Source: Girardinichthys multiradiatus (lineage: Eukaryota; Chordata; Actinopteri; Cyprinodontiformes; Goodeidae). Taken from it: a stretch of DNA of 64,000 nucleotides. Position numbers and translations under genes: made by a program. The stretch covers positions 8,023,663 to 8,087,662 of the forward strand of contig NC_061811.1 in assembly GCF_021462225.1 (NCBI RefSeq), given 5' to 3'. The notes below the pieces were generated by a model. It was not told the origin of the DNA. It saw only the letters and a program-made list of their open reading frames with translations, and ran no database searches. This document shows positions 11,650 to 22,560 of the stretch, one piece after another. Position 1 is the first letter of the stretch, and every line of letters starts with the position of its first letter.

Positions 11650-12299
11650 ACCTGTATACATAGTTAAAAAGAACACATAGAAAATATGCTGCATAACTGA
11701 TATCTATAAAGGCTTCTCATCTTTATCTAATCAACCATCACAATTCATTTCAACACTAGTGCAGAGTCATAGTGAAAGAGCTGGAATTGACCTGGAGTTA
11801 GAGCTTGTCTATGAATTTTGACCACAAAAAAAAAAAGCAAAGGTAAAATATGTTTTATGATTTTCTGGGTTTTTGCTGGCTGGTTCTTTGGCTTGTAACT
11901 CAGCAGTTGTTTTCTTTGGAACAGTGATGAAATGAACATCTTTGTAATCAGCAGACCTTCTGTCTTTACGTAACATCTTTATTGTGTGGTTTTGCTTGTA
12001 GTGGTAAAACTAGCAGGGTCTAACAGGGGGGCAGTGCAGTGATTTAATGATTGGTCTGATGTGATCCGATCTCCCAGTGTTGGTCAGGACTCTGACAGCA
12101 GCATGTTTAATGAGCTGCGGCTGCCTGATTGATTGTTGGTAGTTTTTTCTGTATTCTATTTTGACAGGAAACCATTTATTTTGTTTGGTCTGAATCCATA
12201 GCCAAAGCTATGTGTCTTGCACACTCTGTGGTTTTTAGCCCTATTGAGTCTAGTTGAGGGGTCTATAACCATTCATTTTTAGAACCAAAACCAATGATT
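11650..12299. other. No recognisable gene
   Basis: No coding, RNA or complete mobile element is supported here. Confidence 0.5.
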
Positions 12300-12465
12300 T
12301 TTGTATGAATGAGTGTGTGCATGGTTGTTTGTGTGTTGCCCTGCGATGGACTGGCGACCTGTCCAGGGTGTACCCTGCCTCTCGCCCATAGACTGCTGGA
12401 AATAGGCACCAGCTTCCCCGCGACCCACTATGGAATAAGCGGTAGAAAATGACTGACTGACCAAT
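12300..12465 (+). mobile_element. SINE 3' fragment
   Basis: Near-identical to the 3' half of the SINE at 44124-44491 (TTGCCCTGCGATGGACTGGC, then AAGCGGTAGAAAATGACTGA). The tRNA-like head is absent, as expected for a 5'-truncated retroposition event. Confidence 0.85.
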
Positions 12466-12469
12466 GATT

Positions 12470-13310
12470 TTTGTCTTTTCAGCATAATTTTGGAAAAAAT
12501 AGTGATGCAGCCACTCATTGATATCGCAAACAAACTTTCTCGGTGACTGTAAGGACCCGTTGTCATGTGATGACTCTGATATATACTTGTGTGCAGAAGA
12601 ACGGCTGTCTGCTATGAAGCCGTCATCCAGAACCAGTTACGGCTGCAAAAACTCACGAGCAAACAAAGAAGATCAGATCCGCTACCAATTGGCAGTCTAA
12701 AACACGACTTAATCTGTTTATAAATGTAGCTTTTTTCCCCTCATTCCAAATTGTTTCTGAACTGTTCTGCTATGCTGGAGCCTCAATGTTCTTGCTTTGC
12801 TTCTCTCCCCTCGTAGCACGAGGCTGTTGTGAACGGCCAACGTTTAAAACGAGCACCACTACGTTTAATGTCTGTCTGCTCGCTGCTAAATACCCCAGTT
12901 AAAATCAAAGGTAGAGAAAACACTACTTATGAGCAGAGATTTCACATACACTACATGAGAGCGCATGCGTGGTTACCTCCAAAACAGAGTGGTTGCCAAG
13001 GAGATCGGTGCGTTTGATTTAATGGACTGGGAGATTTTACACAGGTGGTGCACAGACATAAAAAAACGCCGCTTGCATTACGACAGGATGAACAATAAAT
13101 CAATTATCATCTACAGACTTTTAAATAAAAAACGCGAAAACAACCGAACTGTCAAATTTTTAATTTAAATGAAATCAAAACTTGATCACAATAAAGAGAA
13201 CAATAACTTCTTTGTTCAAAAGAAAAGACGGAAACTGAAGATGAATAGTTATGCATCAGAAAATGGTTTATTATTGTTTCATACATGGCAGTTCTTTAAC
13301 AATTGAAATA
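12470..13310. other. No recognisable gene
   Basis: Contains a moderately CpG-containing stretch (12780-13140) and short open frames up to about 60 codons with no recognisable domain. It may be an old repeat that I cannot name. Confidence 0.4.
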
Positions 13311-13312
13311 TA

Positions 13313-14836
13313 CACTGCTCAAAAAAATAAAGGGAACACTCAAATAACACATCCTAGATCTTAAAAAATTTAATATTCTCATTGGATACTTCATTCTGTA
13401 CAAAGTTGAAGGTGCTGACAACAATATAACACAAAAATCATCAATGGAAATCAAATGTATTAACCAATAGAGTGGAAAAACACACTACAGGCTGATCCAA
13501 CTTTGATGTAATGTCCTTAAAACAAGTCAAAATGAGGCTCAGTATTGTGTGTGGCCTCCACGTGCCTGTATGACCTCCCTACAACGCCTGGGCATGCTCC
13601 TGATGAGACGGCGGATGGTCTCCTGAGGGATCTCCTCCCAAACCTGGACTAAAGCATCCACCAACTCCTGGACAGTCTGTGGTGCAACGTGAAGTTGGTG
13701 GATGGATGTGCTCAATCGGATTCAGGTCTGGGGAACGGGCAGGCCAGTCCATAGCTTCAATGTCTTCATCTTGCAGGAACTGCTGACACACTCCAGCCAC
13801 ATGAGGTCTAGCATTGTCCTGCATTAGGAGGAACCCAGGGCCAACCGCACCAGCATATGGTCTCACAAGGGGTCTGAGGATCTCATCTCGGTACCTAATG
13901 GCAGTCAGGCTACCTCTGGCGAGCACATGGAGGGCCATGTGGCCCTCCAAAGAAATGCCACCGCACACCATTACTGACCCACTGCCAAACCAGTCATGCT
14001 GAAGGATGTTGCAGGCAGCAGATCGCTCTCCACGGTGTCTCCAGACTCTGTCACGTCTGTCACATGTTGTCAGTGTGAACCTGCTTTCATCTGTGAAGAC
14101 CACAGGGCGCCAGTGGTGAATTTGCCAATCCTGGTGTTCTCTGGCAAATGCCAAGCATCCTGCACGGTGTTGGGCTGTGAGCACAACCCCCATTTGTGGA
14201 CGTCGGGCCTTCATACCATCCTCATGGGGTCGGTTTCTAACCGTTTGTGCAGACACATGCACATTTGTGGTCTGCTGGAGGTCATTTTGCAGGGCTCTGG
14301 CAGTGCTCCTCCTGTTCCTCCTTGCACAAAGGCGGAGGTAGCGGTGCTGCTGCTGGGTTGTTGCCCTCCTACGGCCTCCTCCACGTCTCCTGGTGTACTG
14401 GCCTGTCTCCTGGTAGCGCCTCCAGGCTCTGGACACTACGCTGACAGACACAGCAAACCTTCTTGCCACAGCTCGCATTGATGTGCCATCCTGGATGAGC
14501 TGCACTATCTGAGCCACTTGTGTGGGTTGTAGAGTCCGTCTCATGCTACCACGAGTGCGAAAGCACCACCAACATTCAAAAGTGACCAAACCATCAGCCA
14601 GAAAGCATCGGTACTGAGAAGTGGTCTGTGGTCCCCACCTACAGAACCACTTCTTTATTGAGTGTGTCTTGCTAATCGCCAAAGATTTCCCCCTGTTGTC
14701 TATTTCATTTGCACAACAGCTGTGAAATTGTCAATCAGTGTTGCTTCCTAAGTAGACAGTTTGATTTCACAGAAGTTTGATTTACTTGGAGTTATATTGT
14801 GTTGTTTAAGTGTTGCCTTTATTTTTTTGAGAAGTG
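13313..14836 (-). mobile_element. Tc1/mariner element, family B (1524 bp)
   Basis: Ends read CACTGCTCAAAAAAATAAAG at the left and, inverted, CACTTCTCAAAAAAATAAAG at the right, flanked by TA (13311-13312 and 14837-14838). It encodes one minus-strand transposase. The ends and protein differ from family A, so this is a separate lineage. Its right end lies 171 bp from the DD38E element at 15008. Confidence 0.95.
13539..14544 (-). pseudogene. Tc1 transposase, family B, C-terminal frameshift
   Basis: The likely start is the ATG at 14544 ([12 protein letters not shown]); the open frame continues upstream to 14682 but only through non-ATG codons. The protein shows N-terminal helix-turn-helix segments and a DD34E catalytic domain: FTDES, QDNARPH, and SPDLNPIEH with 34 residues between the second Asp and the Glu. 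Just after PIEH, a duplicated ATCC (near 13702-13709) shifts the frame, so the last ~50 residues are wrong and the misread frame stops at 13579. In the original frame the sequence continues to a TGA at 13539-13541. The catalytic triad survives, but the C-terminal end does not. Confidence 0.9.
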
Positions 14837-15007
14837 TATATATTCTACATTGTCAAGTGATTCTAATTTCTGCCTCATACAGACAGCCTACAGTAAAGTA
14901 AAATATTGATACATTTTAATTAGTTTGAGTTTGGACTTAGCTGAGAGAGAGAGATCTCGAGGGGGCCACAGATGAGACAAACAATTTACACACACACATT
15001 ATATATA

Positions 15008-15278
15008 CAGTACAGACCAACAATACAGACACACCTTCTCATTCAAAGAGGTTTCTTTATTTTCATGACTATGAATATTGTAGCTTCACACTGAAGGCTT
15101 CAAAACTATGAATTAACACATGTGGAATTATATACTGAACAAAAAAGTGTGAAACAACTGAAAATATGTCTTATATTCTAGGTTCTTCAAAGTAGCCACC
15201 TTTTGCTTTGATTACTGCTTCGCACACTCTTGGTATTCTGTTGATGAGCTTCAAGAGGTAGTCACCTGAAATGGTTTT
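15008..15278. repeat. Left terminal inverted repeat of DD38E element
   Basis: Pairs with 16368-16638 over its full length with few mismatches. It contains the reverse complement of the transposase 3' coding sequence and stop region, for example AGTAGCCACCTTTTGCTTTG near 15191. Confidence 0.93.
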
Positions 15279-15422
15279 CACTTCACAGGTGTGCCCTGTC
15301 AGGTTTAATAAGTTGGATTTCAAGCCTTATAAATGGGGTTGAGACCATCAGTTGTGTTGTGCAGGAGGTGGATACAGTACACAGCTGATAGTCCTACTGA
15401 ATAGACTGTTAGAATTTGTATT

Positions 15423-16475
15423 ATGGCAAGAAAAAAGCAGCTAAGTAAAGAAAAACGAGTGGCCATCATTACTTTAAGAAATGAAGGTCAGTCAGTCCGA
15501 ACAATTGGGAAAACTTTGAAAGTGTCCCCAAGTGCAGTCGCAAAAACCATCAAGCGCTACAAAGAAACTGTCACGCAAGAGGACCGCCCCAGGAAAGGAA
15601 GACCAAGAGTCACCTCTGCTGCGGACGATAAGTTCATCCGAGTCACCAGCCTCAGAAATCGCAGGTTAACAGCAGCTCAGATTAGAGAACAGGTCAATGC
15701 CACACAGAGTTCTAGCAGCAGACACATCTCTAGAACAACTGTTAAGAGGAGACTGTGTGAATCAGGCCTTCATGGTAAAATAGCTGCTAGGAAACCACTG
15801 CTGAGGACAGACAACAAACAGAAGAGACTTGTTTGGACTAAAGAACACAAGGAATGGACATTAGACCAGTGGAAATCTGTGCTTTGGTCTGATGAGTCCA
15901 AGTTTGAGATCTTTGGTTCCAACCACCGTGTCTTTGTGCGGCGCAGAAGAGGTGAACGGATGGCCTCTACATGCCTGGTTCCCACCGTGAAGCATGGAGG
16001 AGGAGGTGTGATGGTGTGGGGGTGCTTTGCTGGTGACACTGTTGGGGATTTATTCAAAACTGAAGGCATACTGAACCAGCATGGCTACCTCAACATCTTG
16101 CAGCGGCATGCTATTCCATCCGGTTTGCATTTAGTTGGACCATCATTTATTTTTCAACAGGACAATGACCCCAAACACACCTCCAGGCTGTGTAAGGGCT
16201 ATTTGACCAAGAAGGAGAGTGATGGGGTGCTGCGCCAGATGACCTGGCCTCCACAGTCACCGGACCTGAACCCAATCGAGATGGTTTCGGGTGAGCTGGA
16301 CCGCAGAGTGAAGGCAAAAGGGCCAACAAGTGCTAAGCATCTCTGGGAACTCCTTCAAGACTGTTGGAAAACCATTTCAGGTGACTACCTCTTGAAGCTC
16401 ATCAACAGAATACCAAGAGTGTGTGGAGCAGTAATCAAAGCAAAAGGTGGCTACTTTGAAGAACCTAGAATATAA
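15423..16475 (+). CDS. DD38E Tc1-like transposase, open reading frame
   Basis: Cut-and-paste DNA transposase, 350 aa, uninterrupted from the ATG at 15423. Residues 1-115 hold two helix-turn-helix segments separated by a GRPR-like hook (RPRKGRPR, residues 55-62). The catalytic domain has Asp157 (LWSDESK), Asp247 (FQQDNDPKH) and Glu286 (DLNPIEM), giving DD38E. The length is full for the family. One oddity lies just after the Glu: residues 287-291 read MVSGE where Tc1 transposases normally have a Trp-Asp pair after the hydrophobic residues, so activity may be impaired. The 3' end (from 16368) lies inside the right inverted repeat. It may be recently active or simply recently inserted. Confidence 0.93.
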   Translation: MARKKQLSKEKRVAIITLRNEGQSVRTIGKTLKVSPSAVAKTIKRYKETVTQEDRPRKGRPRVTSAADDKFIRVTSLRNRRLTAAQIREQVNATQSSSSRHISRTTVKRRLCESGLHGKIAARKPLLRTDNKQKRLVWTKEHKEWTLDQWKSVLWSDESKFEIFGSNHRVFVRRRRGERMASTCLVPTVKHGGGGVMVWGCFAGDTVGDLFKTEGILNQHGYLNILQRHAIPSGLHLVGPSFIFQQDNDPKHTSRLCKGYLTKKESDGVLRQMTWPPQSPDLNPIEMVSGELDRRVKAKGPTSAKHLWELLQDCWKTISGDYLLKLINRIPRVCGAVIKAKGGYFEEPRI

Positions 16476-16638
16476 GACGTATTTTCAGTTGTTTCACACT
16501 TTTTTGTTCAGTATATAATTCCACATGTGTTAATTCATAGTTTTGATGCCTTCAGTGTGAAGCTACAATATTCATAGTCATGAAAATAAAGACAACTCTT
16601 TGAATGAGAAGGTGTGTCCAAACTTTTGGTCTGTACTG
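16368..16638. repeat. Right terminal inverted repeat of DD38E element
   Basis: Reverse complement of 15008-15278. It begins at codon 316 of the transposase, so coding sequence, stop codon and transposase-binding end share the same DNA. Confidence 0.93.
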
Positions 16639-16640
16639 TA

Positions 16641-17359
16641 TATATATCCCCATTGCCTCCCCAGCCAACCGCTTTTCAAGTGCATCAATCTGCGTTTTAT
16701 GATCAACTGTGTCAGATTTGACACGTGAGATCCAGTAAAACTAACGCTGATGTTCTAGGTGCATCACTGTTAAGACGTATGTAATTTAAAACTGCACAGT
16801 AGAGGTGTGTATTTGAGGAAACTGATCAACCAAAGTTTGTTTTAATGTAACGTCTGCAGTCAATTGGATCCAGTCCAGCAGTTTATAGAACATAAAACAC
16901 ACATTGATTTCTAGTCCAACATCATGTGCAAAATGCTTTGGTGCAAAACTGCCAGACAATTTAATTTTAAATGTGCAACAGAAGCAAACCTACACTCTGC
17001 TTTGTTCAAACAACATCATCAACATGATGGAGAGGGAGATGTTACTTTCAAAAATGGAAAAACTTGAGTCTGAGTGTTGAACCTGCTGTAATAATTTAAA
17101 AACAGAGATAGTGCATTCTTTGGCTCACCAAGCCACAGAATGAAAGTATTCTTATCCTGTGTACATAGATATTTGTTGCTAAGCTTTTTAAAACCTTTAT
17201 TTTCAGTTTGGCAAACAATTTGATTGTGTTTTGTGACAGAGTTCCCATCACTTTCAAATGAAAAAAGATGAAGCTGAAGTTAGTGTCTAATTCAAAGCTT
17301 CCAGTTCAGCAGTTCATTAAGTGAAACAACTCCTCAACCTTCCTTTACCTTTAAATCTC
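16641..17359. other. No recognisable gene
   Basis: Short frames only; no domain or repeat signature that I can name. Confidence 0.5.
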
Positions 17360-18075
17360 TGAAAAGAATACAGCTTCAGTCAAACCTTGACCGAATTGAG
17401 CTGCTCCATTGCAGACAGACAACAGGAAGAGGACTCAGATTCAAGGATTTGGCTTTCACTGCCTTCATGTTTAATTTATTGATTATTAAGGTGCTTTTCA
17501 TGACTTTTAAAGCCATAAACGTTATTAGCCCCACATATTTATCTGCTCTGGTTTTATTGTACAACCCACCCATATCCCTTCTTCTAATAATACCAAACAT
17601 AAAACAAAAGCTGAGAACTTTGATATTTTTAAAAGCAAACCTAAGTCTAAAATTGTTAACTTTTAGCTGACTTTTAGTAATCAAGATTGTTTATTCCAGA
17701 TTCAACCTTCTGCTAAGTTATGTCTCTACTTTTATTGCACTCTTCATATGATTATATTTATTTTAAATAATTGTATTTACTGTTATCAGTTTCTTTATTT
17801 ATTCATTTTTATTATTTATCTTAGTTATATCACTTTTATCAATGTTTTATAATCTTTGCTTCTTTCAATTTTTATGTCTGTCTCGTTATCATCATTAACA
17901 CAACTGCATTTTCTCAGTCTTTCAAACTAACTTTGTTAACTACACATTTCAGTTGTCTCCCCATATTTAATCTTGTTTAATTTATACGGTAATTTGTTTT
18001 GAGTGCTTCCTGTTTCTATCTTCTGTAAAGGACTTTGTGCATAAAACAGTTCTATAAATAAAGGCTGATTTGATT
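17360..18075 (+). mobile_element. Possible non-LTR retrotransposon 3' end, decayed
   Basis: The stretch ends with CTGTAAAGGACTTTGTGCAT and then TTCTATAAATAAAGGCTGAT, a pattern typical of the 3' tails of fish LINEs. The upstream text (17380-17680) may be degenerate coding or UTR. No reverse transcriptase motif survives. The assignment is tentative. Confidence 0.4.
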
Positions 18076-18539
18076 GTTTGACCATCTGCTGAATCAAAAA
18101 CCACCTACAGTGTTTACAAGATAAATAGCATCTTAGGTTCGCTAAGGTTAAGTAGTGGAGATGTAACTTAATACAAACGTTTGGTAAGAATTTACTCCAT
18201 GACACTTTGTATAATGAAATTAAGAAACTCTAAAGGAAATGCCTTAAAGTGGATTAATTAAAACACTTATTTAACTACGTTCTTTGGATCACTTCAACAC
18301 ATACATCAGAAGGGAGGTTCATTTTATTTCTAGTTAGGCAGCAGTTAGAGCCTAAACTAACCAGCAGGTCCAATTTAGGGGGCCTGACTCCTAAAACAAG
18401 ATAAATCCAACAATATTTCTAATAGATGTATTATAAATGATTTAATGAATACATGTTAAATGGACTGTATAAAGATTAAACCAAAGGTTTTGTACACTGT
18501 AAAAAGACATAATCTTATCATGAGTTAGTGAAAATTTAA

Positions 18540-18990
18540 GATTTGTTGACAGATGTTATATGGGACTGAGATCAGGACCTATTTGTGCTCCAGCTTTACC
18601 TTGCAAGTGCACCAGTCCCTCCTGCAGCAAAATACCCCACAACATGATGCTGCCACTCCTGTACTTCACAGTTGATATGTTGTGTCAGACCTGCAAGCTT
18701 CCTTCTTTTTCCTTCAACAATAATGATGGTAATTTTGGCCAGACACTTCAGTTTTAGTTTCATCAGACCACAGGACATGTCTCCAGAATTTTCTCTGCCT
18801 ATACTTCATGCTAATGATCCAGAAAATGAAATGCTAAACAAACAACTGCCAGAATAGTATTTGTTTATATATTAGTATTGTTTTCCCACTCTTTCTCACA
18901 TACTATTTGGTTTCTGAAGACCATCTGAAGACCCTGCAGTGGTTGCTTTATGGCCTTCAGTGGGACCATGACCCCAAGTTTACCTTTTAG
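18540..18990 (-). mobile_element. Tc1 relic
   Basis: On the minus strand the blocks around 18775-18640 correspond to a Tc1 transposase core: the complement of CTGATGAAACTAAAACTGAA, which encodes the SDETK-type segment with the first Asp, and of CCCCACAACATGATGCTGCC, which lies around the VMVWG-type motif. Stops and frameshifts interrupt it throughout. Ends are not clear. Confidence 0.65.
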
Positions 18991-19132
18991 CTCTTATTAA
19001 CAATGAATACATTAGTTCCTCACAGCAGACCTGATGTGGCTTTAATGGTAGCATGTTCAACAACGCCCACACATGAGAGATATAGCAGGTTATCAATCCT
19101 CGACATAATCCCATTATTCCTGATGAGCTGCT

Positions 19133-19134
<2 letters not shown>

Positions 19135-19180
<46 letters not shown>
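19135..19180. repeat. (CA)23 microsatellite
   Basis: Uninterrupted CA dinucleotide run of 46 bp. Confidence 0.98.
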
Positions 19181-19181
<1 letters not shown>

Positions 19182-22100
19182 TCAGAGAGAAAAGGAGAGA
19201 CACAATGACCTCCCAGCTGTCCCTGAGGAGATGATGTTTCAGATACCGACCACATGCGGTCAGAGGAAGGGAAAGCACTTTCCAACTTTCATGCTTTTTG
19301 TTGTCTATAAAAAAAGCAAATCTATTCGTTATTCTTTATTAGAGGAAAATAATAGTTTCCAGAAGTTACAATTAGTTGCCACCCACACATTGGAAACCTC
19401 AACAGGTCCACTCTTTCCAAAGCGTCACACAGTAGTCATAATACAATAGATGACCCCCTTCTTGCCAGAGAGTGATGCTGAAATATTTCCCAACAGAAAC
19501 TCACAGCTTGCCACGCTTGGATTTTACTGTCTGCTTATTTATGAAATAATAATCTCTTTTATCAGACTGAATGTTAACACAGCAGTCCCCAGCTCCAACT
19601 CCAGCCCACCAGGCTGGATTTGCATGCTCCTTTAGGTCTGTAACTCTCATAATAACAATAAGTCACAGTTTAAGGCTAAGTTACACTTGATCATTTAACA
19701 AACAAAAATGTCATGGCTTTAACAAAGTAGCATATTTATCCAGCTGGTTGTTGCTTTTTTCACATTCACTCCCAAACCAAAGCTACACCTTTAATTGAAC
19801 ACTGTGAAACGGGAACAATATGGCAAGCCTTTGTAACATCGACTCAAACCAGAGGTCAGCCCCTTTAGGTCAGTCTGGCCGTAGGAATGATCATATGTGG
19901 CCCCAGAGCTCAATTAAATAACGGGACAAATGTGACCCTCCAGCACAGGCATTTGATGCAGATGGACACAATTTGTAATTTTTTACAGGGAGATATTTAC
20001 TGAGATTTTTAAATCTTCAAAAAATTTAAAATAGTTGGTACAGCAAAAAGTTTTTGTTTTTTTTAGCCAGGTTTTTACTTTCCTTATTTTGCTTTCATTT
20101 AAAATTAATTGAGAACACAACATCGAGCGATACTTACTAAATCAAAGACTTGGGTGCATCCATTCATTAAGGTTAGTTAATACATCTTTTTTAAAGAAAG
20201 AATGACTCCCTAATTCATTCAGGTTCATGAGAATAGATAAAAAAATTAAAAAGTAGAATACCGCATGCTTTTATTAAAAAAAACAAAAACTAATGAAAGT
20301 TTGAATGTTTCAGATCTACAATGATTTAAAGACTCTTTTTTCAAACTAAAATCTGACTCTGTTCTTTGTGTTATTAAATATCACATGTTTAATTTATTTA
20401 GGCACAGATAAAAACAGAACAAAATAAAAATCACAGAATTAGTTTATGGCCCAAAAGTTTGGACAACCTTGTTCTAGACTTTCAGAGAAGGCCTAATTAA
20501 AATGAAAAATGGATTTAAATCTGAACAAATCTGAAACTAGCCTCAATAGGAATTTCCAGTTTATTAAGTTTTTCTTTGAAAGCAGCCAGTTTTCATCCTA
20601 TTAGAATCCATCCAGCTCTGTTGCTAAGCAGAAAGAGGAACTCAATCAGTTGTGTGATTGGTGTGTGTGACGCTTACAACTGATGGTAAAATTAACCAAT
20701 CCTGTCCTTCAGCTGGCTGGGTGGGTGGGCTTGCAAATCTTGGTTTATGACGGGTTACGCCCACTGTGGGCACATCCAATCAAAGATGAGTCTATTTCAT
20801 TGTAAGCACTGGATCCCTGTCAGTGATGTTTGCTACAGTGAGGAAGATGTTTAGTTAAAAAAGTCAATCATCTTATTGCATCATTCTCAAGGTGAAAGTC
20901 TGATACCATGTTGGGTTATATCGCTAAAAGAACAGCCACAGAACTGAATTTGAAGTAGAAAAAACAAGGCTTTGATGGACTTTTCAGCTCTTCTACATGG
21001 TATCACTAGTCTCTTACAGACATGTTGGTCTGCCCATGTAAATTTAATAAGAAACTTAATTTTACTTCAGCAAATTATGATGTTAAAGAAATCAGCAGTC
21101 TGGATTTTTTTTACTTGAAAAAATAACATTCTAGACCAGACTAAGGAAAGAATCCTCTTTGAAAATCCTGTTTATTTAATGGTATGTGGGCTTGCCCTAA
21201 GGCTAAGGTGCATTACAAGACCAGCTACAGTTAGAGAACAAACATTCAGATGCTTTGACTCTGAGTCCTGGAGCCCACAGTACTTCACTGTGGTAAAAAT
21301 GTATGAAAGAAAAGAGAGAAAGTACCACCTACAAAAAATATTAATTTGTATTTAAAATATGTGACCAAACAGCAACGCAACACTGGGATTATTGTTGTTT
21401 ATAGAGAAAATTCAAGCACATGCGCTTGATGCATATGGACCCGTTTTTATATTTTCTGGGTGAAATTTTACATACAAAAAACAATCTTCTTAAAATAAAT
21501 AGATAAATAAATAAATGATGGGTACAATACAAAGTATTTCTCTTTTGCTAACCATATTTCTGCTGGGCTTGCTTTTTGGCTGTTCTGCAGCAAATACTGT
21601 GACGTAACAATTGGAAAAACGTAACGGTTCATGGAGAAAACTGAACGGACTGGAAAATATGACCTAAATAGAATATAAGGTTATCTCCGCAACTGCTGGA
21701 GAAACTGAATTTAACTTTTCTGCACTCCTACAGACTCCCGAGTACCCAACATAATTTATTTAAAGGCTAAAAAGTGGATTTTGCATGACATGTCCCCTTT
21801 AAAGTTTCAGGGATTTGTTTTGCCTTTATTAACCTAAAATATGGACAAGCCAGAGTATTCAGCTAGACTACTTTCTGAACTGTGTACGATTTGGTTCCAG
21901 TCCAGGTGGGGACCCGCTGGGTCAGTGCCAGGCGATGATCCACCAGCCAGTCTGAGGATGAACCTCAAACTAAACAACAAAATCTGAAGATGTTTTTCTA
22001 TGTCTCATTTCTCTTAAAAACATTTTCCTGGTAGTTTTACTCTCAGCTTTTGTATTAGTGGAGAAATTAGGCATGAAGTCCTGTGAACATTTGGTCATGT

Positions 22101-22440
22101 TGAAGCATATAGTGTGGGATCTGGATTGGAAAAACTGTGCTCTGTACCATAGCTTCTCTTGCTGTGCGTCTGTTTCACAGAAGAAAGAGCAGGCAGAGCT
22201 TGTTCTGCAGGAGAGACAAGGAGACCCACAGACTGGCGTCAGCTGTCCACCGCTCCACAGCTGCAGAGCTTTCAGAGCCAGGGTCTTTCTCACTTCTCAC
22301 ACACATACTGGGATTGTTTATAAGGGTTGGAAGGGTGTGTGTGTGTTTTATGTGTTGCTTCTGGCTGTGACTGAACTGAGCAGAAGCTCTTAGTGTGACG
22401 GACAAATGTCAGGCTCCTTCGCTCAGAGTGAAAAGACACC
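19181..22440. other. No recognisable gene; possible DNA transposon remnant
   Basis: No coding gene is supported. The text at 21755-21803 (AAAAAGTGGATTTTGCATGA, then TGTCCCCTTTAA) resembles the end of a common non-autonomous fish DNA transposon, but I could not locate a matching opposite end. The 111-codon frame at 22058-22393 has no recognisable domain. Confidence 0.4.
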
Positions 22441-22472
22441 AAGTGTCCTTCAGTTTAGCCGAAGCTGAAAGC

Positions 22473-22555
22473 ATGACCGAGGCCCCAGCAGATGGGATCG
22501 CCTCTCTCAGTCCTGAGAAGCTGAAGCCTCCTCTCAGAGCGTCATTATTCACAAG
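22473..22555 (+). other. Possible short coding exon
   Basis: An ATG at 22473 (A at -3) opens 27 codons plus two bases, ending at a donor-like AAG|GTAGAG (donor GT at 22556). It reads MTEAPADGIASLSPEKLKPP and onward, an ordinary-looking coding composition. No partner exon was found. It may be a chance ORF or an alternative first exon of an unidentified transcript. Confidence 0.2.
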
Positions 22556-22560
22556 GTAGA

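Larger units (their letters stand above)
15008..16638 (+). mobile_element. Tc1-related DD38E element (Intruder-like), 1631 bp
   Basis: Ends read CAGTACAGACCAA inwards with TA at 15006-15007 and 16639-16640. The terminal inverted repeats are unusually long, about 271 bp each (15008-15278 and 16368-16638), and the right repeat covers the last 36 codons of the transposase. The transposase has 38 residues between the second Asp and the Glu; that spacing is the diagnostic of the Intruder (DD38E) sister family of Tc1 described from animals, including ray-finned fish. The family assignment is from spacing only. Confidence 0.92.

Noticed and set aside
19003..19449. 148-codon ORF with a Thr-His run
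   Set aside because: Open mainly because it crosses the (CA)n microsatellite; no domain on either side.
22058..22393. 111-codon ORF overlapping an opposite-strand ORF
   Set aside because: Overlapping frames on both strands with low-complexity stretches; no domain or splice support.
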